This document shows, one piece after another, positions 29,423-37,845 of a stretch of DNA of 60,927 bases. The position numbers were made by a program, and so were the translations under genes. The stretch covers positions 1 to 60,927 of the forward strand of contig JAJFVA010000041.1 in assembly GCA_021371995.1 (NCBI GenBank), read 5' to 3'. Numbering within the stretch: position 1 is the stretch's first letter; each line of letters opens with the position of its first letter. The DNA is from Methanoregulaceae archaeon (GTDB lineage: Archaea; Halobacteriota; Methanomicrobia; Methanomicrobiales; Methanospirillaceae). The notes beneath the pieces were generated by a model. It searched no databases. It was given only the letters and a program-made list of their open reading frames with translations, and was not told the origin of the DNA.

Positions 29423-30090
29423 GCCAACCCCTCAATAATCCGTTCCACCATCGCACCGGTCCGATCCTTGTTCTCTTCTGCACATTTCAGGATATGCTCG
29501 TAGGTGAGTGTTTCATCAGAAAGTCCGTTTGCATAGTTATCCACGGTACAGAGCGCCGCAATCTCCATGCCAAGTTCCCTGGCAAGAGTGGCTTCCGATG
29601 CTATGGTCATTCCGACCAAATCGGCAACGGCTGCAAGCATGCGGACCTCGGCTTTTGTCTCGATCCGCGGTCCCGGAGTCTGGACATAGACCCCTCCACA
29701 CCGTGCTTCGGGGATAATCGCAGCAAGCTTTCCTGAAAACCCCGGGGAGAACCCGGGGTGCACATGCCGGATCGCGTGCTCATGGATGGAAGGGATGGAG
29801 GCCATGCTCAGGTAATCAGAGGGGATGATCACCGAGCCGGGGGGAATTTCTCTCTTCAGTGATCCTGCCGACCCGATGGTCACGAGCCGGGTAACACCGC
29901 AGAGTGCAAGTGAGGCGAGGTGTGACCGGTAATTGATCCGGTGCGGGGGACGATTGTGCTGGTGCCGCAGAAGGAGGATGCATCCCCCGCAGAGCACTTC
30001 AGAATTTCCAAACGGGGTGTGGATCACCCTTCTCTCAAGGTCCGGCAGTCTGGTGAAAAGGAGGCTTGTACCCCCGATAATTCCTAGCAT
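29419..30090 (-). CDS. 5'-methylthioinosine/methylthioadenosine phosphorylase family protein
   Basis: About 223 residues of the purine nucleoside phosphorylase type II family. The phosphate-site N-terminus is MLGIIGGTSLL, then TIGSAGSLKREIPPGS, TPGPRIETKAEVRML and the purine-site segment DLVGMTIASEATLARELG. In several methanogens the protein prefers methylthioinosine over methylthioadenosine, which fits its overlap with the deaminase gene. I chose ATG 30090; ATG 30111 would add seven residues. It is shorter than the 250-280 residues of bacterial MTAP, as usual for the archaeal form. Confidence 0.88.
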   Translation of the reverse strand: MLGIIGGTSLLFTRLPDLERRVIHTPFGNSEVLCGGCILLLRHQHNRPPHRINYRSHLASLALCGVTRLVTIGSAGSLKREIPPGSVIIPSDYLSMASIPSIHEHAIRHVHPGFSPGFSGKLAAIIPEARCGGVYVQTPGPRIETKAEVRMLAAVADLVGMTIASEATLARELGMEIAALCTVDNYANGLSDETLTYEHILKCAEENKDRTGAMVERIIEGLA

Positions 30091-30207
30091 GGTCGTCTCA
30101 CCTGTCTTCATTATAGTGAGCACTCGTGCGTGATGTATCATTTTCGGTCCTGATCCCTGCAACCATCCCGCAAGTTGTATCAGCCGGCCCTTCCAGATCT
30201 TCCTCTC

Positions 30208-31338
30208 ATGGGAAGGTTTGCCACGGTTGATGACGATACAATCAGGCGCGGTGCGTGTACCGACATATATTTTGTCAGGACCGAAGAGATCCTCCGACGT
30301 TCCGGCAGGAACCCGGTTATCGCCATGGAGGTGACGGCAGCTGACCTCCCGATGGGATGGGCCGTGTTCTGCGGGCTTGACGATGTCCTTTCCCTGCTGG
30401 AAGGGATCCCGCTCACTGTCGATGCAATGGATGAGGGAACGATCTTTTTTCCCGGGGAACCTGTGATCAGGATCGAAGGACACTACCTGGATTTTGCCCG
30501 TTACGAGACCGCGGTGCTTGGTTTTCTCTGTCATGCATCAGGAATCGCAACCGCTGCAGCTTCCATCAGGCACATCTCCGGGGGGAAGAAGATCTATTCC
30601 TTCGGGTCCCGGAGACAGCATCCGGCCATCGCCACGATGGTTGAGCGCGCAGCCTGGATTGGAGGGGTGGATGGTGTATCCAACACGGCCGCTCCCCCTG
30701 AAATCCCGCTTGTCGGAACAATGCCCCATTCCTTTGTGATGTGCTTTTCCACTCCAAAGGAGGCATTTTCTGCATTCGACCGGTATACCGAACCGGATAT
30801 TCCCCGGATCTTCCTCTGCGACACGTTCTGTGACGAAAAGAAGGAGTCCCTGGCTGGTGCGCGCTCCGGGGCGCAGGGAGTGCGTCTGGATACCCCGAGA
30901 TCAAGGAAGGGGAACATGCGGGCGATCCTTGAGGAGGTCCGGTGGGAACTGGATGCCGCGGGATATCGGGAGGTACAGATCGTACTTTCGGGCGGGGTAA
31001 CCCGGAGTGATATCATCGCCTACCGTGATATCGTTGACGCGTTCGGGGTAGGGGGTGCGATTGCCAATGCCCCTGTTGTGGATTTTGCCATGGATATTGT
31101 TTCAATCGATGGAGTATCCTGTGCCAAGCGGGGTAAAAAGAGCGGGACCAAGCAGGTATGGGAGTTGCAGGACGGGCGGCACCTTCTCCTCCCGTCAGGG
31201 CACCCTGGACCGGAAGGGGGAATCCCGATCATATCCAGGTATATACGTGACGGCGTGGTATTGAAACACCCCCCTGTCTCTGAAGCCAGGAACCGGCTTC
31301 TCCGATCTCTCTCACAGCTGTACGGTATGCCCGGGTGA
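30208..31338 (+). CDS. pncB: Nicotinate phosphoribosyltransferase, archaeal type
   Basis: About 376 residues. The N-terminus MGRFATVDDDTIRRGACTDI, the motif SFGSRRQHPAIA, and GVRLDTPRS plus LSGGVTRSDI match the archaeal NAPRTase barrel. It makes nicotinate mononucleotide from nicotinate and PRPP for NAD salvage. An in-frame TTG at 30175 is possible, but it would add 11 residues not seen in relatives. It is divergent from the phosphorylase gene with a short shared promoter region, so the two salvage functions may be regulated together. Confidence 0.9.
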   Translation: MGRFATVDDDTIRRGACTDIYFVRTEEILRRSGRNPVIAMEVTAADLPMGWAVFCGLDDVLSLLEGIPLTVDAMDEGTIFFPGEPVIRIEGHYLDFARYETAVLGFLCHASGIATAAASIRHISGGKKIYSFGSRRQHPAIATMVERAAWIGGVDGVSNTAAPPEIPLVGTMPHSFVMCFSTPKEAFSAFDRYTEPDIPRIFLCDTFCDEKKESLAGARSGAQGVRLDTPRSRKGNMRAILEEVRWELDAAGYREVQIVLSGGVTRSDIIAYRDIVDAFGVGGAIANAPVVDFAMDIVSIDGVSCAKRGKKSGTKQVWELQDGRHLLLPSGHPGPEGGIPIISRYIRDGVVLKHPPVSEARNRLLRSLSQLYGMPG

Positions 31339-31419
31339 ACGGTTCTGCGGATATCCCCGTTGCCACCATGCTCCCGATAAACAATTCTTTTAACCAATAG
31401 TGACCAACTTACTAGGAGC

Positions 31420-31491
31420 GGGCCGATAGATCAGAGGAAGATCGCTTCCTTGGCATGGAAGAGGCCGCGGGTTCAATTCCCGCTCGGTCCA
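31420..31491 (+). tRNA. tRNA-Ala (GGC)
   Basis: A 72-nt intronless tRNA without an encoded CCA. The acceptor GGGCCGA pairs with TCGGTCC and contains the G3:U70 wobble pair, the identity element for AlaRS. The anticodon loop is TTGGCAT, flanked by TTCC and GGAA, and the T arm is GCGGG-TTCAATT-CCCGC. Confidence 0.95.
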
Positions 31492-31889
31492 TCCGCTTCT
31501 TTTTAGTTGGGTATAGTGTCATTGTTACCCCCAATCCCGCTCGCAAATCACGACAAGGAATCAAGGAAAATCCAGTCATTAAAATCCGCGGGGGGAAAAA
31601 GTGCTGGTTGTCGGTCTCACTTCTCATATGCAATTGACCCCGCCGCCCCCAAAGGGCGTCCCGGTGGCGATTCAAAAACTATTCACATTGACCTTGAAAA
31701 CGAAATTATCATCTGATATTCACAAAACAATAGAGAAACCCGCCTCAATGTAGCGCGATTATTTTCACCGTTTGACAAAAAAATCGGTGGCTGGATTGTC
31801 ATTATACCCTTTATTTTTTCATGGTAACAGGGATCAAATTTCAAATCGGAGTTTTTTTACCTGCTTAAAGTGATGTAGCATCGATTAAC
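31492..31889. other. Intergenic stretch holding repeat copy 2
   Basis: Between tRNA-Ala and the PhoU-like gene. Its middle carries the second copy of the 36-bp structured repeat. The 130 bp before the PhoU-like start is A+T-rich with T-runs and probably contains the promoter. No coding sequence is convincing. Confidence 0.5.
31640..31675. repeat. 36-bp structured repeat, copy 2
   Basis: Begins CCGCCG, has the inner CCCCCAAAGGG hairpin and ends ATTCAA. It matches copy 1 at 22019-22054 at 30 of 36 positions with six transitions. It lies about 150 bp after tRNA-Ala. Confidence 0.55.
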
Positions 31890-32519
31890 GTGGGTCTCAA
31901 GGAATGGATTATTCCCCAGGATGATGTATTTTTTGACCATTTCGACCGTCTCTCGGCAGTGTTGGTGCTCGCGTCCTACCGCCTTGTTGATCTCACCGAT
32001 AATTTCGGGGAGCTGAAGAGCTATGCCAAGCAGATAAAGCAGCTCGAACACGAGGGTGACAAGATCACCCATGAGATTTACGAGCAGCTGAACATCAGTT
32101 TCATCACCCCGCTCCAGCCCGATGAGATCTCGCATCTGGCTTCTTCGCTGGACGATGTCCTCGATTACATCGATTCGACGACAAGGAAGATGGACTATTA
32201 CGAGATTCCGGAGATCGACTCGTACATGCGGGAACTGATACAGCTGATCCAGCTCTCGGTGATCGAGATTGAACAGGCGGTCAAGTGCATCCGGAAGATC
32301 AAGGACCCGATGCAGATCGAGAACCGCTGTATCGAGGTGAACCGGCTCGAGAACGTTGCCGATGACGTCCTTGCCCATGCAATAAAGGATCTCTTCAAGA
32401 CGAAGGGTGCAGTGGACATCATCAAGTACAAGGATATTTACGAATACCTTGAGATTGCGACGGATAAATGCGAGGACGTGGCAAATATCCTCTCCGACCT
32501 TGCGATCCGGCACTCCTGA
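31890..32519 (+). CDS. PhoU-like protein (DUF47 family)
   Basis: A 209-residue all-helical protein of the DUF47 family, beginning at GTG 31890 with MGLKEWIIPQDDVFFDHF. The repeats KQLEHEGDKITHEIYEQLN and NRLENVADDVLAHAI are the two metal-binding helical motifs of PhoU-like proteins. DUF47 genes are commonly found just before PiT transporters, as here (82 nt apart), and are thought to regulate or accompany phosphate uptake. Confidence 0.92.
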   Translation: MGLKEWIIPQDDVFFDHFDRLSAVLVLASYRLVDLTDNFGELKSYAKQIKQLEHEGDKITHEIYEQLNISFITPLQPDEISHLASSLDDVLDYIDSTTRKMDYYEIPEIDSYMRELIQLIQLSVIEIEQAVKCIRKIKDPMQIENRCIEVNRLENVADDVLAHAIKDLFKTKGAVDIIKYKDIYEYLEIATDKCEDVANILSDLAIRHS

Positions 32520-32601
32520 TCTGATGATATCTGCAGATGAAACCCGTGAGGAGAGAGATGAGTGGTTCTGATGATAATGGTGCAGGGATTATGGTGATGC
32601 C

Positions 32602-33636
32602 ATGCTAGTCCCGACGCCGGATATCATCGCTTTTATCATCCTTATCGCGCTCGCCTTTGATTTCACAAACGGGTTTCACGACTCGGCCAATTCGATATCC
32701 ACGGTCATCTCCACAAAAGTGCTCTCGCCTCAAAGGGCAATCGTGTTTGCCGCATTCTTCAATTTTATCGCAGCATTTTTCTTCGGCGTTGCCGTAGCGA
32801 GCACCATCAGTAAGATCATCAATCTCAATTACGTTGATACCGTGATCGTCCCTTATATCATCCTCGCAGCCCTCTTGGGGGCAATCGCCTGGAACCTGAT
32901 TACCTGGTATTCCGGCCTCCCCACCTCCTCTTCGCATGCCCTGATCGGTGCCCTTGCAGGAGCAGGTATCTCGGCAGGAGGGATTGCCGCAATAAAACTT
33001 GGCACAATCGACACCGTAGTCCTCTTCATGGTGCTCTCCCCAATCATCGGATTTATTATTGCATTCTTTTTCATGGCCTGTGTGCTCTGGATCTCGAAAG
33101 GTGCACACCGTATGGTTGCTGAACGGCACTTCCGGAGCCTGCAGCTCTTCTCTGCGGCAGCCTACAGTTTCAGCCATGGCACGAATGACGCTCAGAAAAC
33201 GATGGGAATCATAACACCACTCCTCTTCAGTATCGGTTATTTTGGAGCCGCGGTCGATCCGAACAATCTTCCGGTCCCGATGTGGGTTATCCTGGCAGCC
33301 CATGCGGCCATCGCTCTTGGCACGCTCTCAGGGGGGTGGCGTATCGTGAAGACGATGGGATATCGTATCACGCGGCTCAGGCCCGTGGACGGCTTTGCCG
33401 CTGAAACATCCGGAGCTGCAACAATCATCGGCGCCTCGATTGTGGGCATACCGGTCAGTACCACGCACGTCATCTCTTCATCGATCATGGGAGTCGGGGC
33501 AACCCAGGGGACAGGGTATGTCCGGTGGAGTGTGGCACGGCGGATCATGTGGGCATGGATCCTGACCATCCCGGTCAGTGGGATAATGGGCTATGTCTTC
33601 TTCTCCGGGATTTTCTATCTGGTCAACCTTGTCTGA
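32602..33636 (+). CDS. pit: Inorganic phosphate transporter, PiT family
   Basis: A 344-residue membrane protein with about ten hydrophobic helices and both PiT signatures: FTNGFHDSANSISTV near the N-terminus and SFSHGTNDAQKTMG near residue 195. It takes up phosphate with a cation, usually as a metal-phosphate complex. It is cotranscribed with the PhoU-like gene. The energetic couple (H+ or Na+) cannot be read from the sequence. Confidence 0.95.
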   Translation: MLVPTPDIIAFIILIALAFDFTNGFHDSANSISTVISTKVLSPQRAIVFAAFFNFIAAFFFGVAVASTISKIINLNYVDTVIVPYIILAALLGAIAWNLITWYSGLPTSSSHALIGALAGAGISAGGIAAIKLGTIDTVVLFMVLSPIIGFIIAFFFMACVLWISKGAHRMVAERHFRSLQLFSAAAYSFSHGTNDAQKTMGIITPLLFSIGYFGAAVDPNNLPVPMWVILAAHAAIALGTLSGGWRIVKTMGYRITRLRPVDGFAAETSGAATIIGASIVGIPVSTTHVISSSIMGVGATQGTGYVRWSVARRIMWAWILTIPVSGIMGYVFFSGIFYLVNLV

Positions 33637-33771
33637 CGGGTGGAAAAGCGGCCGCCGTCCGGACCCGGATGGGACAATAATACGAGAAAGGTATTTTCAC
33701 TTGTTTTTACCCTTGATCACAGTATAGTGCCCCCCCGCTTGAATGGAAAAAAGTGAAAGAACAATAGCATG

Positions 33772-34428
33772 TTATTCCTGTTTTTCCCGACCTGTCACTT
33801 CGATATAATACCGGCAGAGGTGAGAGACCGGGCAGATCGAACAGGCCGGTTTTCGCGCTGTGCAGACCGCCCGCCCATGCGAGATGAGGATATCGGTGAG
33901 AACCCCCCAGTCCTCTTCAGGAAACAGGTGCATAAGGTCCTTTTCAATACCTTCGGCATTCTTTGATTCCGAAAATCCCAGGCGTCCTGCGAGCCTGAAT
34001 ACGTGCGTATCCACGGCCACCCCCATATTTTTCCCGAAGGCATGGTAGAGCACGATATTTGCCGTCTTTCTCCCCACCCCCGGAATTGTCAGGAGGTCTT
34101 CCATGGTATCAGGGACTGTCCCGGAGAACCGTTCGACAAGTGAGCGGGATGCCTCGATAATGTGCTTTGCCTTCATGTGAAAAAAACCGGTAGCGTGAAT
34201 GATATCCTCCACTTCAGTGATATCAGCCATTGCAAGGGACTGTGGGTCGGGAAAACGGGAAAACAGGTCATCCCTGACGGCATCCACCGATTTATCGGTA
34301 GTCTGGGCAGAGAGGATGGTGGTGATCAGCACCTCGAAAGGGGATACCGCATACCGCTCCCGGGCCCACCGGTCCGGGTATCGCCCGGCAAGGATGGAAA
34401 ATATCCGGCGGGCTTTTTTCTTATCCAT
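33772..34428 (-). CDS. nth: Endonuclease III (DNA glycosylase/AP lyase)
   Basis: A 218-residue base-excision repair enzyme. The helix-hairpin-helix LLTIPGVGRKTANIVL carries the catalytic Lys, and the catalytic Asp lies in VAVDTHVFRLAGR. The C-terminus has the [4Fe-4S] ligand set CTARKPACSICPVSHLC. It removes oxidised pyrimidines and cleaves the abasic site. Convergent with pit, and close to tRNA-Pro upstream. Length and motifs match bacterial and archaeal Nth. Confidence 0.95.
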   Translation of the reverse strand: MDKKKARRIFSILAGRYPDRWARERYAVSPFEVLITTILSAQTTDKSVDAVRDDLFSRFPDPQSLAMADITEVEDIIHATGFFHMKAKHIIEASRSLVERFSGTVPDTMEDLLTIPGVGRKTANIVLYHAFGKNMGVAVDTHVFRLAGRLGFSESKNAEGIEKDLMHLFPEEDWGVLTDILISHGRAVCTARKPACSICPVSHLCRYYIEVTGREKQE

Positions 34429-34478
34429 ACGATCAGTTCAGCCGCGATCCATAAAATGAGCACGATGCAAAGAAAAGA

Positions 34479-34553
34479 TGGGGTAGGGCAGATTCGAACT
34501 GCCGTCAAAGCGTCCCAAACGCTCTAGGATGGACCAGGCTACCCTACTACCCC
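34479..34553 (-). tRNA. tRNA-Pro (TGG)
   Basis: A 75-nt intronless tRNA, no CCA encoded. The acceptor GGGGTAG pairs with CTACCCC. The anticodon stem-loop is GAGCG-TTTGGGA-CGCTT with anticodon TGG, and the T arm is GGCAG-TTCGAAT-CTGCC. Confidence 0.95.
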
Positions 34554-34592
34554 TGATATGAGGAAGATGATTGGTCAGGTACCCAAAAATAG

Positions 34593-35318
34593 TTACCTAT
34601 GTTCCCCTGCCCTTGTGATCGGGAGCGGGCCTTTCCCTGCCCTGATGACAAGGCTCCCGGAACGGGCCCCGGAAAGGAGCGCCCTTGAAAGGTTATCCGG
34701 ATCCCGCCCGTCAATGACAAGGAGAGGGATGCCGGATCTCTGGATCACTTTTGCCGCAATCATATCGATCACCGTATTTGACCCGGCCCTGAGTGACCCG
34801 GTGCTGACAATCTCCAGCAATTTTTCAGGAGTAAGCCGGTCAAGACGCTCCGCAGCCGGATCGATATTTGGATCCGCGGTATAAATCCCATCAACAGAAG
34901 TCAGGTTGACCATCAGGTCTGCCCCGCACCGCTCTGCAAGGACCGCGGCAACAGCATCCGTGGTCTGGGCAGGGGTGATCCCTCCCATCAGGACGATCCT
35001 TCCGGTTTCCGCGTATGCCATGGCTTCGGCCTGGCTCCCGGCAATAAGGGGGCATGCGGCGTCACCAAGCACCCCGGCAAGGAGCATAGCGTTGAGCCGG
35101 GTGACCCCAATCCCGATCTCGTCAGCAACAGCTTCGGAACACCCGATTTCCCTTGCAGCAGCGATGTATCTCCTTGCCTCCCCGCCACCGCCCACCACCA
35201 CGTAGATTTTCGCATATCCGGCGATCTCCTTAAGCACAACGGCATAGCGGGCGAGCCTGTGCTCTTCAAGGGTGGGGATCAGCACTGAACCGCCAAGCGA
35301 GAGGACGACCTTTTTCAT
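34593..35318 (-). CDS. pyrH: UMP kinase, archaeal type
   Basis: About 241 residues of the amino-acid-kinase fold. It begins [12 protein letters not shown] and has [35 protein letters not shown] and [14 protein letters not shown], the layout of archaeal PyrH. It makes UDP from UMP. ATG 35318 places the phosphate-binding strand at the N-terminus; three extra residues are possible from 35327. It is divergent from the small zinc-ribbon gene. Confidence 0.92.
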   Translation of the reverse strand: MKKVVLSLGGSVLIPTLEEHRLARYAVVLKEIAGYAKIYVVVGGGGEARRYIAAAREIGCSEAVADEIGIGVTRLNAMLLAGVLGDAACPLIAGSQAEAMAYAETGRIVLMGGITPAQTTDAVAAVLAERCGADLMVNLTSVDGIYTADPNIDPAAERLDRLTPEKLLEIVSTGSLRAGSNTVIDMIAAKVIQRSGIPLLVIDGRDPDNLSRALLSGARSGSLVIRAGKGPLPITRAGEHR

Positions 35319-35361
35319 GCAACCCAATGGTTTCTTTATGCGCTACATATAATTGTTGAAG

Positions 35362-35514
35362 ATGATCCGCTGTCCGGTCTGCATGGGTATCGAGATCTAC
35401 AGGGTAGCCGGAGGGTGCATCGGTGAGGTATACCGGTGTAAAACCTGTGGGTATTCCGGTTCTTTCATCATTGAAGAAGAAGAGCCTTCCGGGAATACCG
35501 GGAAAAAATCCTAG
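35362..35514 (+). CDS. Small zinc-ribbon protein, 50 residues
   Basis: A short frame encoding a protein that begins MIRCPVCMGIEIYRVAGG and has a second knuckle, CKTCGY, 21 residues after the first. This is a complete rubredoxin-like zinc ribbon with a short acidic tail ending in SGNTGKKS. A tttatg-like element lies about 30 nt upstream. Small zinc ribbons of this kind are common in methanogens and their functions are mostly unknown. It lies 57 nt before amrS and may be cotranscribed with it. Confidence 0.7.
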   Translation: MIRCPVCMGIEIYRVAGGCIGEVYRCKTCGYSGSFIIEEEEPSGNTGKKS

Positions 35515-35571
35515 CGCGGGCAATGCAGCCACCGGCACTTTTATCTTCATACGTCCGTTTATCTCCTCTTG

Positions 35572-36594
35572 ATGGAAGAGTGGCACGAAGCGCGGCAATA
35601 TAAGAAAGGAGAAGATCTGGAGGTTGAATGTTCGCTCTGCAGCCACCGGTGTCACATCAAGGACGGGAAGCACGGCATATGTGGTGTCCGCCGTAACCGG
35701 AACGGGACCCTTTACGCGACAACGTTTGGAAAGGTAAGCGCAGAAGCAGTCGACCCGATAGAAAAGAAGCCTCTTTTTCATTATCTTCCCGGCACACTCT
35801 CGTACTCACTCGGGAGTGTAGGGTGCAATTTCCATTGTGAGCACTGCCAGAACTGGCACATATCGCGTCAGGGATCGGAACTTGTCGGCCTGTCGGATCT
35901 CTCTCCCGAAGAAGGTGTCAGGCGGGCACTGGCCAGGCGTTGTGCAAGCATCTCCTGGACGTACAATGAACCGACGATCTGGCACGAATACCCGCTTGAG
36001 ATGGGAACCCTTGCAAAGAAAGAGGGCCTTGGGACCGTCTATGTGACAAACGGGTATATCACCGAGGAAGCGCTTGGAGAGATCAGGACGATCCTTGATG
36101 CGTTCAGGGTGGATATCAAGGCCTTTTCAGAGGAGTTCTACCGGAGGGTCTGCGGTGCAAAACTGCAGCCGGTTCTCGATGCAACGGTCAGAGCACGGGA
36201 ACTTGGCATGCATATCGAGGTTGTCAACCTTGTCATACCCGGCCTGAACGACTCACCTGAAGATACCGGGGCACTCATCCGCTGGATACTTGAAAACCTG
36301 GGCCCGGATACCCCGGTTCATTTCACTGCATATCACCCTGATTACCGGATGAAGGAGCCGGGACCAACCCCGGTTGCAGTGCTTGAGCGGATCTACCAGC
36401 AGGCCCGGGATCTCGGGCTGCATTACCCGTATCTCGGGAACGTTTTCATGCACCGGTTCGAGTCTACGTATTGTCCGGCATGCGGGGCACTCCTCATCGA
36501 GCGGCAGGGATTTTCGTCAGTTTTCAGGAACCTTTCAGCGAACCGGTGCATACAATGCGGGGAAGCGATACCATACGTCGACAAAACAACCTGA
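35572..36594 (+). CDS. amrS: AmmeMemoRadiSam system radical SAM enzyme AmrS
   Basis: About 340 residues. The N-terminal zinc-type motif CSLCSHRCHI and CGVRRN is followed by the radical SAM cluster in SVGCNFHCEHCQNWHIS, with CxxxCxxC. The C-terminal part has YPYLGNVF and a terminal four-Cys site (CPAC, CIQCG). AmrS proteins associate with AMMECR1 and MEMO domain proteins in an uncharacterised pathway; those partners are not in this window. TTG 35569 or ATG 35572 may start it. The last bases abut the Mut7-C gene. Confidence 0.9.
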   Translation: MEEWHEARQYKKGEDLEVECSLCSHRCHIKDGKHGICGVRRNRNGTLYATTFGKVSAEAVDPIEKKPLFHYLPGTLSYSLGSVGCNFHCEHCQNWHISRQGSELVGLSDLSPEEGVRRALARRCASISWTYNEPTIWHEYPLEMGTLAKKEGLGTVYVTNGYITEEALGEIRTILDAFRVDIKAFSEEFYRRVCGAKLQPVLDATVRARELGMHIEVVNLVIPGLNDSPEDTGALIRWILENLGPDTPVHFTAYHPDYRMKEPGPTPVAVLERIYQQARDLGLHYPYLGNVFMHRFESTYCPACGALLIERQGFSSVFRNLSANRCIQCGEAIPYVDKTT

Positions 36595-36616
36595 TGGAGA
36601 GGACATCCCGGCATTC

Positions 36617-37069
36617 CTGGTAGACAGGATGCTTGGTACGCTCTGCCGTTACCTCAGGTTCATGGGGTATGATGCAGAGAGTGCGAGTTCCATGAGTGAA
36701 GGAAATCCCCGGGAGGATACCCTCCTCATCAAATCTGCAGAGCGGAAGGGGCGGATCCTGCTTACCAGGGACCGGGAACTCGCAAGGAGAGCCGGAGCTT
36801 GTGCAATCCTGGTATCAGGAGATGACGTCCTTGACCAGCTCAGCCAGCTCGTGGAACAGGGCCTCATTGAACCGGAACTCCGGTTGAACCGGTGTTCGAT
36901 CTGCAATGAACTTCTCCGGCCTGCACGTGATCACGAGGTATCGTCGGCACCGTATGCTCCGAAAAACCGTAAAGATCTCAGTTTTTTCTGGTGCAGAACA
37001 TGCAGGAAACTCTACTGGCTCGGTTCCCACAGCGAACATCTCGAAAAAAGAATAAAGGGGAGTCGGTAG
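36617..37069 (+). CDS. Mut7-C RNase-domain protein with C-terminal zinc ribbon; start unclear
   Basis: The frame encodes the Mut7-C (DUF82) PIN-like domain: LVDRMLGTLCRYLRFMGYD with two of the conserved Asp residues, LLTRDRELARRAGACAILV, then a zinc ribbon (CSIC and CRTC). The catalytic core needs the Asp in LVDRMLG. The nearest ATG is 36629, after that Asp; the only near-start codon preserving it is CTG at 36617. The frame is open much further upstream, inside amrS, but has no ATG, GTG or TTG close by. Options are a CTG start, a frameshift from amrS (whose stop is at 36594) or a sequence error. The function is probably RNA cleavage. Confidence 0.72.
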   Translation: MVDRMLGTLCRYLRFMGYDAESASSMSEGNPREDTLLIKSAERKGRILLTRDRELARRAGACAILVSGDDVLDQLSQLVEQGLIEPELRLNRCSICNELLRPARDHEVSSAPYAPKNRKDLSFFWCRTCRKLYWLGSHSEHLEKRIKGSR

Positions 37070-37089
37070 TCGAATGGTTCCTTTCCAGT

Positions 37090-37512
37090 TCAGGAACTCT
37101 TTGCTGCCTGGGCCTTCTCGCTCATCTGGTTCCTTCTCTTGAGCCAGACCAGCTCCTTATCCACCCAGACGAAGCTCTGCATCGGGAGGACAGTTACCTC
37201 CCGGGAAACACCGGTAACATCAGTGTTCTGAGGGACGACGAGGATCATTTTCGGGGACGCAAGACCCGGTATGGGTTCTTTCCTTGCCATGGCCACGAGG
37301 GAATCAACGGTAGGCGGTGTCACGTTCCGGTCAAATGAAACCAGTACATAAGCACCTTCCGACCTCCCGAGAATTCTCCTTGCCACGATGAACCCCTGCT
37401 CTTTTCCTCCGGATTTTGCCGCAGGCCTGATCTGCCATCCGTCAACGCTGGGATAGAGTTTCCTGAGTTCCTTTCTTACAAATTCATGCATGATGTCGTC
37501 ATTAGATCCCAT
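37090..37512 (-). CDS. Conserved hypothetical protein
   Basis: About 140 residues, beginning MGSNDDIMHEFVRKELRKLY. It shows alternating strands and helices (GFIVARR, AYVLVSFDR, MILVVPQNTD), a soluble alpha/beta protein, with a basic tail. I do not recognise the family. A nuclease-like fold is conceivable but unsupported by a motif. ATG 37512 is preferred over 37518. It is convergent with the Mut7-C gene and divergent from ppk1. Confidence 0.6.
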   Translation of the reverse strand: MGSNDDIMHEFVRKELRKLYPSVDGWQIRPAAKSGGKEQGFIVARRILGRSEGAYVLVSFDRNVTPPTVDSLVAMARKEPIPGLASPKMILVVPQNTDVTGVSREVTVLPMQSFVWVDKELVWLKRRNQMSEKAQAAKSS

Positions 37513-37845
37513 GGTCAATCACGGCAGAAGATAGATTGTCGGATGAATACTAAAATTGTTTGGTATTGAGGTGGCGGTACCGTTTTTTTTAAAAAAACCC
37601 TCTGGTAGTGCCGGGCTTTCCCCTGTAAAATAAAAAAAGCCCTCCTGATGCCGGCAGCCCATTAAAGCGGGTATTTAACCGGGAGAGGAATGAATTAAAC
37701 CATTTCGCGGACCCGTTTTGAGAGAGAGAGAGAACATTACGGCGTTCGCTCTGTCCTGTGCATAGGCGGGATTCAGACCTGCGCATCTCTCGCATCATTT
37801 TTAACACCCGCTCCTCCAATAGTATTTGAAACCCGGGTGATCAGG
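37513..37845. other. Intergenic stretch with imperfect direct repeats
   Basis: A divergent promoter region between the hypothetical gene and ppk1. It holds a T8A7 tract (37583-37597), a pair of imperfect 26-bp direct repeats (about 37591-37616 and 37632-37657, each an A7 run followed by CCCTC and a GCCGG block), and a (GA)7 run around 37720-37733. A TATA-like ttttaac near 37799 could serve ppk1. Confidence 0.45.

Noticed and set aside
28538-29503. Open frame on the plus strand opposite the deaminase
   Set aside because: The minus strand has the complete amidohydrolase; the shadow has no motif.
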